Positions 32,188 through 42,300 of a stretch of 48,323 nucleotides of DNA are shown here, piece after piece. Under the pieces are notes generated by a model that was not told the DNA's origin, did no database searches, and saw only the letters and a list, made by a program, of their open reading frames with translations. Position 1 is the first letter of the stretch, and each line of letters starts with the position of its first letter. This DNA comes from Neocallimastix lanati (nom. inval.) (taxonomy: Eukaryota; Neocallimastigomycota; Neocallimastigomycetes; Neocallimastigales; Neocallimastigaceae): positions 497,501 through 545,823 of the forward strand of contig JACVTC010000125.1 in the NCBI GenBank assembly GCA_016946835.1. Reading direction: 5' to 3'. Position numbers and translations under genes: made by a program.

Positions 32188-32600
32188 TCTTGTTGCCCCG
32201 GTGGTAAGTAAAATTTTTTTAGTTTAATATTAGAATAAGCCTAGTTATTCAATGGTAATATTAAACAATAATTAATACAATAAATTAGTCTAGTTTTAGA
32301 ATAACTCTAAATTATTCATAGTAATAGACTCAAATAGATTTATCTAAATAATATGCAAATAAAATATTATAGCAATAAATTATTATAAATTAAAGTTATT
32401 AATATAAATTAATCAACAAATAATATACGTTAAATAAACTGCAAATTAAATTAAATTTATCTTTAATAATTAAATAAAAAAAAAAAATTTTTTTTAAAGA
32501 TAATTAAATAGTATTCATATTATTCAATTTAATTAAATAATAAAGTATATATTATAAGTAATAAATAATAATAATAATAAAATTTATTAGTAAAATTTTA

Positions 32601-32641
<41 letters not shown>

Positions 32642-32671
32642 ATTAGAAAAATTTTAATATAAAAAAATTTT

Positions 32672-32710
<39 letters not shown>

Positions 32711-33171
32711 AAAATAAAAATAAAAATAAAATATAACGGAAGAACTTTAAGAAGTTCTATTATAAAATTATTATTTATTTTTCAAAAAAGAATATTGTTG
32801 CTTTAGAAGCAATAATATAAGTAAAATAATAAGTGGTTTCCGTGATTAGTTTATTCTTTCACAGTCGGCGCGCTGGGAAGCTCTGAACTATTCTACAAAC
32901 GTATAAACGTGTAGGAGAATCACTGGTACGAGTAGTACATGACGCCTGAGCAAGTGGGCAAGCTGGCTACGAGTATACTACCTACTTATTACTTATATTA
33001 TTGGAAAATCGTAATTAATATTCTTTTGAGAATTATTAATAATAAATATTTATAATTTAACTTTTTATTCTTCTTTAAATATTCAAATAATAAAAATTTA
33101 TAAATACCATTATACTACTTTTTTATTTTTTTTTTTTAATATTTTCTAGGATATTATTGTATAAAATATAT

Positions 33172-33203
<32 letters not shown>

Positions 33204-33616
33204 TAAATAAATAAATATATAATAAAAAAAAAAATAAAATTAGAAAACAATAAAATTTAAATTAAGGAAAACAAATAAAGAAAAGAAGTATTTTTTTTAG
33301 TTGGAGGAACTGCTTCTGTTCCCTTGACTGATTGATACTTATAGTAGGAATCTCTTACCCTTAATACTAGTGTATTATTGCAGTAAGAGCTAACGGACTG
33401 TAGAATAAGAATCAATACGGGGGAGTAGGCGCTGATTATAAGTAGAGATCTACGTTAGGTGTAGACGTAGTGTAAAACTCCTATAATCAGTGGGACCAAA
33501 CGTCGTATTATTCTACAACCGTACTATAAGGACGGGAAATCATTCAAGATAAACTAAAGATAATAAGAATTAATAATTTTAGAAATATTACTACTACTAC
33601 TAATAATAATAATTAA

Positions 33617-33659
<43 letters not shown>
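32188..33659 (+). other. E1 leader with two G+C-richer structured blocks
   Basis: 1.5 kb between PBS and gag. Most is A+T with poly(A) runs. Two complex blocks stand out: 32861-32990 (starting ACAGTCGGCGCGCTGGGAAG) and 33300-33545. The second folds into nested perfect stems: CTCTTAC 33352-33358 with 33383-33389, GTAGAATAA 33400-33408 with 33508-33516, CTGATTATA 33432-33440 with 33482-33490, and CTACG 33450-33454 with 33466-33470. A packaging signal or translation element is a plausible role, but this is inference. Confidence 0.6.
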
Positions 33660-33663
<4 letters not shown>

Positions 33664-34592
33664 AAACAACTACCAAAGCTATTACTTTTAGTAGATTACC
33701 AATATTAGGTGAAGAAAAAGTCCAATATGAAGAATGGAAATTCGCTTTTGAAAATTGGTGTCGAAAATATAAAATTGAAAACGAAGAAAAGAATGAATAT
33801 TTAATTGCTGTAACTACAGATAAAGCAAGAACTATTGTTATAAATTCTTTAAATAAAACACAAGCTGACTCTTATGAAATAATTTTAGAAAACTTAAAGA
33901 AAAGATTTAAACCTTGTACGCCAAAGAATGTAAATTTTTTGGAAATATCAACATTAACCATTAAGAAAGGTGAAAAAGTTTCCGACTTCGATACAAAATT
34001 CTTACAACTCTTAAATCAATTACAATTAGATGGAAAGGATTATATTAGTACTCCATACTACATAAATGCATTTAGAAACTGGTCTAAAATGTATGAGTAT
34101 TTGTTAGAATCAGAACCTACTAAATTAAGTGATGCAATGGAAATAACTTCAAAAAAGGAAAAAATGCTTAAACTTCTTGAAGACAATAAACCAAAATCTA
34201 AAACTCAATTCTCAAATGTAAAGAAGAATCTAAATAACACTAATAATAACAATAATAAAAATACTAATTTTAGATCTTTTAACACCAATTATTACAATAA
34301 AATTCCTTTTATCTCTAATACTAGGACTAATGAAAATTCCAGTTATAATAATAAATTTAGAAATAATAACTATAACAACCATTTTACTACAAATAGAAAT
34401 TTTTACAACCCTGTAGAATTCAACAAAGGAGTCGAACAGAGAAGAGCAACTTTAAAAGGTTCTCAATTCACTGATAAAGAACTAGATGATATAACAAAAA
34501 AATTATCCGATTTAAAAATCAACCTATGCATAAATTGTCAGCGTATTGGTCACATTGTTGAAGAATGTCCAGAATTAAACCATTTAAATTAG
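33660..34592 (+). CDS. gag: E1 Gag (310 aa)
   Basis: Structural capsid/nucleocapsid protein of the retrotransposon particle. The N-terminal two thirds fit a Ty3-type capsid (EWKFAFENWCRKY, then SDFDTKFLQLLNQL). A basic, Asn-rich spacer follows at about 180-255. A zinc knuckle at about 288-301 reads CINCQRIGHIVEEC (CX2CX4HX4C) and binds RNA. The ATG follows a poly(A) run at 33620-33659. The stop is TAG 34590-34592, immediately after the slippery heptamer, so most ribosomes would make Gag alone. Confidence 0.9.
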
Positions 34593-34617
34593 TTATCGGG
34601 AGTACGCAATCTCCCGA
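34583..34617 (+). promoter_or_regulatory. E1 -1 ribosomal frameshift signal
   Basis: The heptamer T_TTA_AAT (34583-34589) is in the gag frame. A 6-nt spacer containing the gag stop follows, then a perfect 7-bp stem TCGGGAG (34596-34602) / CTCCCGA (34611-34617) with an 8-nt loop. A one-base backward slip enters the pol frame, which is open from there. This has the X_XXY_YYZ plus hairpin architecture of known -1 frameshift sites. Confidence 0.88.
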
Positions 34618-35959
34618 GATAAATAAAATTGCAACAAACAACTATGATCAAGAAAATACTATAGAATATGAAGGAAACAATAATTATATGATTAATGCAG
34701 CCCAAAAGAGAAAATCACTAAGTAAGAATGCATTGGATAAAAATAAAATATCACCAAGTAATAAATCTATAGTAAAACCTTCCATTCTAAATCAACCAAA
34801 TATAAAAGCTGTTAAACAACAGAAGAAAGCCATTAGAGATAAAAGAAGAAGAGAAATTACAAATGATATAGAAGACATGGATTTATCTAATAATAATATT
34901 ACGCATGAAGAATCTAATAATAATAGTGAAAGTGTTCGTGCAACCAATTTTGACAAACCCCAACCCAATATTCCTAATGAAAATAATTATCAAGATAATA
35001 ATTCAAATACTATACCAGAAAAAGTTAAAACAAAAGGTAAGCGAAACATGACCGAAATACAAATGTTAAAACCTGAAAATAAATTCAATATTCTAGAAGA
35101 AGCCAATAATTTATATCCTAAAATAAGCCTAACACAATTATTATCAGCTAGTCCATCTATAAGAAAAGATCTAGAACAAGGTTGTAAACCACGAGTTGAG
35201 AAAATACTTTATACTATTCAAAATTTAAATATTCCTATATTATGTGGAAAAATAGGAAACAAATCAGTCAAAATACTTTTCGACACAGGTGCAAATGTTA
35301 ACATCATAACTAAAAATTCACTTGAAGAACTAGAAAATGTAATCATTAATAATTGCGACTTTTCTGAAACTATTACAATTGCCGATGGTACAATACTCCA
35401 TACTAATTCTTATATAAATTTAAAATTAACTATAAATAATAACTTAACTGTGAATGAAAAATTCTACATAATAGATTATACAAATCCATTCTTTAATATT
35501 ATATTAGGAAGAGGTATACAAAAGAAATACAGACTTTACATAGATCCTGATGATGACTGCCTATATCAAAAAACAAAAAAAGGAATTAAAAGAATAACTG
35601 AAATATATAATAACCATACTTCTTTAAAGACGCCTATGTGTAATGCAATAATAATAGAAAAGAATAAAGGTATCGGAAGTACTCTTTTGCAAAAGGAGGA
35701 AGACAAATTAGAACACCAAATTTATTGTTTAAGTAGGACATTGTCAATCAACTATAACAAACCAATAAAATTTATAACTGATTATAAGCCACTTTTAGGT
35801 TTGCTCAAGAAAAATATTCCTAACAACAATAGACATGCTCGTTGGATAGAAGAATTCAATAAGTACAAAACCAACCTAGTTTATCAAAAAAGAAAAAGAA
35901 ATCTTTTCGATGATGCACTTTCAAGACTATCATCAAAAGACTCTGAAACAACACTTTAG
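34589..35959 (+). CDS. pol: E1 shortened Pol: protease plus RNase H remnant, no RT or integrase
   Basis: 456 codons in the -1 frame relative to gag. A spacer leads to a retropepsin with the usual active site (KILFDTGANVNIITK, nt about 35275-35320) and ILGRGIQ. The frame then jumps directly to RNase H sequence (GIGSTLLQKEED; CLSRTLS; FITDYKPLLGLL; FDDALSRL), so the whole RT is missing. A second gap removes the middle of RNase H. Compared with E2 pol both losses keep the frame open. RNase H is probably inactive, because the segment corresponding to GITDLEGAALIY is gone. After the stop, LQTGKLLKRNVHIK in another frame is the last trace of the integrase C-terminus. Movement must depend on another element's enzymes. 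Confidence 0.85.
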   Translation, partial: LVIGSTQSPEINKIATNNYDQENTIEYEGNNNYMINAAQKRKSLSKNALDKNKISPSNKSIVKPSILNQPNIKAVKQQKKAIRDKRRREITNDIEDMDLSNNNITHEESNNNSESVRATNFDKPQPNIPNENNYQDNNSNTIPEKVKTKGKRNMTEIQMLKPENKFNILEEANNLYPKISLTQLLSASPSIRKDLEQGCKPRVEKILYTIQNLNIPILCGKIGNKSVKILFDTGANVNIITKNSLEELENVIINNCDFSETITIADGTILHTNSYINLKLTINNNLTVNEKFYIIDYTNPFFNIILGRGIQKKYRLYIDPDDDCLYQKTKKGIKRITEIYNNHTSLKTPMCNAIIIEKNKGIGSTLLQKEEDKLEHQIYCLSRTLSINYNKPIKFITDYKPLLGLLKKNIPNNNRHARWIEEFNKYKTNLVYQKRKRNLFDDALSRLSSKDSETTL

Positions 35960-36071
35960 TTCTTGAAGATCTACAAACAGGAAAACTCCTTAAAAGAAAT
36001 GTTCATATAAAAATTTTTTCCCTTATGTACTACAAGAAAATGATACAACTTCAAGGGACGAAGTTGACTCT

Positions 36072-36086
36072 TAAGGGCCGAGAAAT
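36072..36086 (+). promoter_or_regulatory. E1 polypurine tract
   Basis: TAAGGGCCGAGAAAT directly precedes the 3' LTR. It is mostly purine and in the expected place for plus-strand priming. Confidence 0.55.
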
Positions 36087-37125
36087 TGATAAATAACAAA
36101 ATTATTAAATTAAAATAAATAATAAAAAAACAAATTCTGTCTAACTTAACCCAAAAATTAATCCATTCTAAAAAAAAAAATTAAATCCATATTTAAGAAA
36201 AATTAATTAAATAAAAATAATTAAAATAAAATAATAATAAATTAATTAATTATTAATAATTTTAATTAAAAACTAAAATAAATTAATAAATAATATTTTT
36301 CTAAGACTACAAATAAACAAAATAATAAACATATTTAATAAATTATAAACAACAAATAAACAAACTTATAAACAACGCAAAATTAAAATTAAATAGTTAA
36401 ATAATTTTTTAAGTTACTTTTATTTAAAATAATGATTATTTTATTTATTTTATAACTCAACTTTTATAAACAAATTGTAATTAAAATAACATTTTAAAAC
36501 TCATCTTTATTAACATTTTAATTGTAAATATTGTTTAATTTAATAATAAATTATTCTTTATTTCTCTTTTATTAATTTTATTATTTTTAATGTAAATAGT
36601 TTAAAATCAAAGAAAAATATAAAAACATGTAAATATTTCTTATAAATTATTCTTTATTATTAATTATTTAATAAATTATTATAAATATTTTATTAGTTTT
36701 AATAATCAAAAAGTATGATTATTAATTATTTAATAAATTATTATAGATATTTTATTAGTTTTTAATAATCAATTTTTATGATTATTAATTAGTTAATAAA
36801 TTATTATAAATATTTTATTAGTTATTAATAATCAATTTTATTATTAAAATTTAAAATAAATTAGTATAAATAATAAATATTTCATTTTATTATTTTATTA
36901 GTTTTTAACAATTATTTTATTAATTTAAACAAAATTAATTATTAAATAAATAAAGATTAATATTAAAATAAAAATAAATTTTTTTAATAAAACATTTTTG
37001 TGTTTAATAATAAAACATATTTATTTTTTTTAAATTCCTTAAATCAATTTTTATTCAGTATTTATCCTTTTATTCACTTCTGCAAAATTTAATTTTTGTA
37101 GATTAAGAATATTAGGTATAAATCA
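36087..37125 (+). repeat. E1 3' LTR
   Basis: 1039 bp, apparently identical to 31135-32173, and followed by TTAT (37126-37129). Confidence 0.93.
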
Positions 37126-37130
37126 TTATT

Positions 37131-37916
37131 AATACAGAATGAACAAATAATACTAATTGTGCTAGAATAATATAAATTATTCTAACCTTATAGATTATTC
37201 TATTCTATATAATTGGAACTTTCCAATATTCTTCAAATATTACTAAATAGCAATCTTAAGTTAATAAATCACTAATTAACTTATAATTCCTTTTTGAATT
37301 ATCGATCCGATTCTATTATAATGTATTAAAAATCTTTAGCCAAGAATATTGTCCTTGCCCACTTAATATATTAATATTATATTTCTTTTGTATTATGTTA
37401 TATTGAAAATAATCAAATCTATTTAATTAGTTATTAAAATTTTCGTTATCAATTTAAATTTATTTTTAATTACTAAATTTAACTAAACCACAATAAAATA
37501 TTCTGTATAATCTCTTTATTTTTATTTTATATATATTAGTATTAAACTATTATTAAATAATTAATAATTCAATAATATATAACTACTATTTATAACAATA
37601 ATATTATTAACTAAAATAATAATTCAATTTCAATTTAAATGTTTTATTTATAAAAATAATTAGTAATTAGTTTATTAAAAAAATAGTTAGGCTTTACAAA
37701 TTTTAATTTGATAAAAAAATATAAATACATGTAATTTTAGTGAAATAAAATATAATCAATAACTTTCTTTTTATTAAATAAATAATTATATTATTATTTT
37801 TCTTTTATAAATTTAAATAAATAAATATTGATTTTAAAACAAATTATTTTTTTTATTGTAATTTTATTATTTGTGTTAATTATTATTATATTCCTAAAAT
37901 TATATGAACCATACCA
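37131..37916 (+). repeat. E2 5' LTR
   Basis: Begins (T)AATACAGAATGAAC and ends ATGAACCATACCA. 786 bp, A+T rich. It is unrelated to the E1 LTR. Confidence 0.88.
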
Positions 37917-37924
37917 TGAAAAAT

Positions 37925-37944
37925 TGGTGGAGATATCGGGGAAT
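37925..37944 (+). promoter_or_regulatory. E2 primer-binding site
   Basis: TGGTGGAGATATCGGGGAAT complements a tRNA 3' end of the form ATTCCCCGATATCTCCACCA. The ATTCCCCGA part looks like a T-loop plus T-stem, which supports an 18-20 nt PBS. It starts 8 bp after the apparent LTR end. The tRNA identity is undetermined. Confidence 0.7.
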
Positions 37945-38426
37945 ATAATAATAAATTAATACATTAGGGATAAAATTATAATATTAATAAATAATTTTTC
38001 TAATAAAACAAATATTTTTTTTTAAAAAAGAAAACAATTTTTATATTTTTAACTAATTATTATTAATTGTTAAAAATATTAATTAATATTAAATTAAACT
38101 AATATTCGTGCATAGATTTCCGGGTTAAGTTTATCCTACATAGTAATTGGGCTAGTAGGCTCTGGACTGCTATTTTTTATATTGAAAATAGTAACCGTGG
38201 CACACGCGTGGCATGACACCTTTCAAGAGGTAAGCTGCACGTCAGACAGTGTGTACTATCAGATTGCACGATTATTATAATTTAATAAATGATTAATAAT
38301 AATAAATAATTAATAATTTTATTAGTTAAAAGATTTATTTTTTTTAATTTTTTTTTACTTTTACTTTTTATAACAATTTATACATTACGAGGTTTAGCAT
38401 TCTATAGATACAATAAATTTTATTTA
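37945..38426 (+). other. E2 leader with a structured G+C-richer block
   Basis: 38107-38270 is closed by CGTGCA (38107-38112) with TGCACG (38265-38270). It contains the hairpin CTATTTT (38170-38176) / AAAATAG (38185-38191). The segment at 38212-38242 (CATGACACCTTTCAAGAGG, then TAAGCTG) resembles E1 32938-32971 (CATGACGCCTGAGCAAGTGG, then GCAAGCTG), although the LTRs of E1 and E2 are unrelated. Confidence 0.55.
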
Positions 38427-39344
38427 ATGAGAACATCCAGTACTTCCAGTACTCCAACAGAGAGTACTCCAGAAAGTAAGCTTAGCTTCAGAGAATTAAA
38501 GAAAGAATTAAAAGATTTTGAAAAGCTTACTAAACAAAACCTAGACATCAATTCCTGGGCAAACGAGTTAAAGGCATGGATAAAATACCAACATATCAAG
38601 GATCCTGAAACTATTTTTACTGCTTGTATATTAACGGCTTCTGGAGAACCAAGAGAAATTATCCAAGAACTAGAAGATGGAAATGACCTTACTGAAGATG
38701 AAGATTCTGATTTCGATAGCGATAGTGAAGGAGAAGATGATGAAGAAAGTGAATCTACTACCACCTACCCAAGCCTTGATGAAATCATAAATCATCTGAA
38801 GACTTTCTATGGACTTAAAGAAGATCAAACCAATTTGTTACGAGAATTACGTTCCATGAAAATAAAGAAGAACGAGAAAGTTAAAGATTTTAATGTCCGT
38901 TATAGATCTTTGTACCATAAATTGGATAAAAAGAGAAGAAGAAAAATTAGTGTTTTAGATTATGCAGATTCCTTAACCAATAATCCTGACGCATGGAGAA
39001 AGGTTATGCTTAAAGACCATATTTCTATTACCAAAGCGTTCGCTATAGCCGAAAAAGTTGATCGTTTATCTATTAAAAATAGTACTGAATATTATGATAA
39101 GACTCATTACAATCTCCTTAACTCTAAAAGTAATTTTAATAAGAACATTTCAAATGATTTTAACAAACCAAAAACCCACAAAAATGTATCTATAGAAAAT
39201 ATCACTAACAAGATGAAAGAAATGAAAATTAGTACTTGCTGGTTTTGTAGCAATGAAGGACATACCAAACGAAACTGTCCTAAATTAAATTCTATATTGG
39301 AAAATAACCGCAAGAAGTTTTATGAAAATCATTTAAACCACTAA
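38427..39344 (+). CDS. gag: E2 Gag (305 aa)
   Basis: Capsid/nucleocapsid protein. The capsid part includes INSWANELKAWIKYQ and VKDFNVRYRSLYHKL. In the middle, about residues 88-112, sits a strongly acidic Asp/Glu/Ser stretch (DEDSDFDSDSEGEDDEE) that E1 Gag lacks. A zinc knuckle near 270-283 reads CWFCSNEGHTKRNC (CX2CX4HX4C). The stop TAA 39342-39344 lies 3 nt after the slippery heptamer. The start is the first ATG after the leader. Confidence 0.92.
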   Translation: MRTSSTSSTPTESTPESKLSFRELKKELKDFEKLTKQNLDINSWANELKAWIKYQHIKDPETIFTACILTASGEPREIIQELEDGNDLTEDEDSDFDSDSEGEDDEESESTTTYPSLDEIINHLKTFYGLKEDQTNLLRELRSMKIKKNEKVKDFNVRYRSLYHKLDKKRRRKISVLDYADSLTNNPDAWRKVMLKDHISITKAFAIAEKVDRLSIKNSTEYYDKTHYNLLNSKSNFNKNISNDFNKPKTHKNVSIENITNKMKEMKISTCWFCSNEGHTKRNCPKLNSILENNRKKFYENHLNH

Positions 39345-39364
39345 AAGGGAGTAGAAGCACTCCC
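39332..39364 (+). promoter_or_regulatory. E2 -1 ribosomal frameshift signal
   Basis: The slippery heptamer T_TTA_AAC (39332-39338) is in the gag frame. An 8-nt spacer holding the gag stop follows, then a perfect stem GGGAGT (39347-39352) / ACTCCC (39359-39364) with a 6-nt loop. The pol frame is open from 39326, overlapping gag, and lies exactly at -1. U_UUA_AAC is among the most efficient known eukaryotic slippery sites. Confidence 0.9.
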
Positions 39365-42300
39365 ATCGTCAAAAAAATTGCTTCAGTCTGCCATCGTTCC
39401 AAAATAGTTGACTTAAAAGAAGATGATGATTATGAAGAAACTGCTGATTTCCAAGAAGGTACTACTACGGATTATTACGAAGATTTTGATGATAAGTCGG
39501 ATGGTTCCAAAGAATTGAATTACTTAGTAAACGTTATAAAGAGAAAGGCAAATCATAAAGATGAAGAGACTAGTGACCAAAGAGAAAAGAGGGTTCACCG
39601 TAGTCTAAGAGATGATCCTAAGCCAATAGTTACTCCAGGTTTACAAAAACAAAAAGAAAATCAATTAAGGGGAACATCGCGACCAGTCAAAAAGCCAACA
39701 ACTCAATTACATCCTTCGATTATGGTTCAACCTAGAATAGAAAAAGAAAAGAGAATTGAGAAAGAGCTAAGAGATAAGGAAAGAGCTAGTACTAGTACTT
39801 CTGTGGAAAATAATAATAATAATAGTAATGTTAATGTTATTAATGAAGAAACTTCTCAGGAAGAAAATAATTCTAAACAAACTTTAAATAAATTAATTCA
39901 AGAAAAATCATCAGAAAAGTCAACTGAAATTATGCCAACTAGAATTCCAAGAAGAATACAAATGCAAACTGATTGTGATAGTTATGACGTGATCAAAGAT
40001 TTAAACTCCAGTAATTGCAATATTACATTTGGACAATTATTGGACGTTGCTCCCAAGATACGGTCTCAAGTATCACAAGGACTTAAATTAGAAAAGAATA
40101 ATACTAAAATTTCAGGTGCAGTGGATAATATGTGTGCTACTACAATAATAACGAACAATATAGATCATACATATAAAAGTAAACATCATGAACCACAAGA
40201 AGATGATATTGCTATGGTTGATGTAATAGTAGATGGAGTTCGTGGTAAGGCTTTAATAGATTCATGTAGCAACTTAAGTATTATCACAAAGCAATTTTTA
40301 GATAAATTACCTTATCAGTATGAACCTATAGGAGTTAGTGCAGGACGAATACGTTTAGCAACGATGAATGATGATTACTCAGAAGATGTGTTAATCAAAG
40401 TTCCCGTAAAAATTAATGAACTAGAACTACTTGTTACGTGTAGAATTATAGACAAGGAGGATCCATTCTATGATATATTAATCAACCTCAAAACTCAAAT
40501 TGATAACCAGTTATTTATACATCCAATTAGATATAGTCTTTGTCGATTTAATGATCAAGGTTTAATTGAAGAAATTACACCTATTAATAATGAATATGAT
40601 GACGAAGAAAAATTATTATGTGTAATCAAAGCATTGAATCACCAAGAAGCTAAGCAACAATTGAAAACGATTGAAGGATTACCACCCATAAAATATATAT
40701 ATGACACAGTTTTTCAAAGTACAATTAATTCAAATTATAGAGAAGCTATTACTAAATTACTTGAAGAATATATTGATATAATTGCAACTTCTTCTGAAGA
40801 ATTAACACCTTCAGATTTATCACCACACAAAATTATTCTTAAGGAAGGAGTTAAACCTATTAAACAAAAATTTTATCGACTTAGTAAATTAAAAACAGAT
40901 ATCTTAAAAGAAGAATTAACCAAACTCATATATAAACGATTAATTGAACCTTCATGTTCAGAATGGTCATCACCAGTAGTACTTGTGCCTAAAAAGAACG
41001 GTAAATGGCGCCTGTGTATTGACTATAGGAAAGTAAATGAAGCAACTAAGAAGGATTCTTATTCTTTACCAAATATTGAGGAAATTTTTGATAGCTTAGA
41101 TGGAGCAAAAATCTTCTCAACATTAGATCTTTATTCCGGTTATCATCAAATATTAATGGATGATGATAGTGTTGAAATCACTACCTTTACAACTAAGTTC
41201 GGAAACTACCAATTCAAGGTAATGCCCTTCGGTTTAACAGGTGCTCCAGCTACATTCCAAAGAGAAATGAACCGTATACTATTTCCCTTAATAGGAAAAT
41301 GCGTCTATAACTTTATAGATGATATTTTAATCTACTCAAGAACTGAAGAAGAACACCTAGAACATCTTAAACAAGTCTTAGAAATATTCAAGGAACATAA
41401 GTTAAAAATCAATATCGAAAAGTGTTCTTTCATGCAAACTGAAGTAGAAGTACTTGGACATAAAGTATCCTCAGAAGGTTTAAGTCCATTGGAAAACAAA
41501 GTTGAAGCTATTAAAGAATGGAAGGCTCCCTCTAACATTCATGAACTTCGATCATTTTTAGGAGCCATTGGATATTATAGAAATTTTATTAAGGACTTTG
41601 CAAAAGTTACTGCTCCTCTCTGCACTCTATTAAGAAAAGGTATTAAGTTTGAATGGAAAAAGGAACAAGAAGAAAGTTTTAAAATTCTTAAGGAAAGATT
41701 AATCAATGCCCCAATATTAAGATTTCCTAGATTTGATAGAGAATTTATTATAAGAACAGATGCTTCCTATGATGGAATAGGCGGTGTGCTTTTACAAAAG
41801 GATGATGAAACTGGAAAGGAGCATCCGGTTCATTATATTAGTAGAAGTTTATCTAAATCGGAAAAGAATTATGGAATTACGGATCTAGAAGGTGCTGCTC
41901 TAATTTACTGTATCAATAAATTAAAATCTTATATTATGGGAAATCCTAAGCAAACTATAGTATATACAGATCATAGACCATTAATCGGATTACTTAAAAG
42001 TAAGGAACCACAAAATTCTCGTCATACTAGATGGTGTTTGACTGTCAGTATGTTAGGAATTGATTTACGATATGAAGCTGGGAAGAATAATGTTGTCGCA
42101 GATGCTTTATCAAGAATGAAAAATGAAAAAGAAAAAGTTGTCTTAACAACACAAATTATCAAGGAACAAGATGAAAACCTGCTTTCAAGAACCATTAAGG
42201 AATTTATTGAAGAAAAATTTACGACAATTGATGGTGTGGACTACTTTGTTGATGGCAATAATTATAGAAAATTAGTTACAGATACAAAAGAAAAACTTCA

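Larger units (their letters stand above)
31135..37125 (+). mobile_element. E1: non-autonomous Ty3/gypsy LTR retrotransposon
   Basis: A 5991-bp element with 1039-bp LTRs at 31135-32173 and 36087-37125. They begin TGATAAAT and end TATAAATCA, and I found no difference between them. The TSD is TTAT. Internal order: PBS, a long structured leader, gag, frameshift signal, a shortened pol (protease plus RNase H remnant, no RT, no integrase core), a trace of the integrase C-terminus, and PPT. Identical LTRs imply recent mobilisation by proteins supplied in trans. Confidence 0.92.

Noticed and set aside
39515-39517. TTG as the start codon of E2 pol
   Set aside because: The frame is open upstream to 39326 and overlaps gag. 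The slippery heptamer plus hairpin explains expression without internal initiation.
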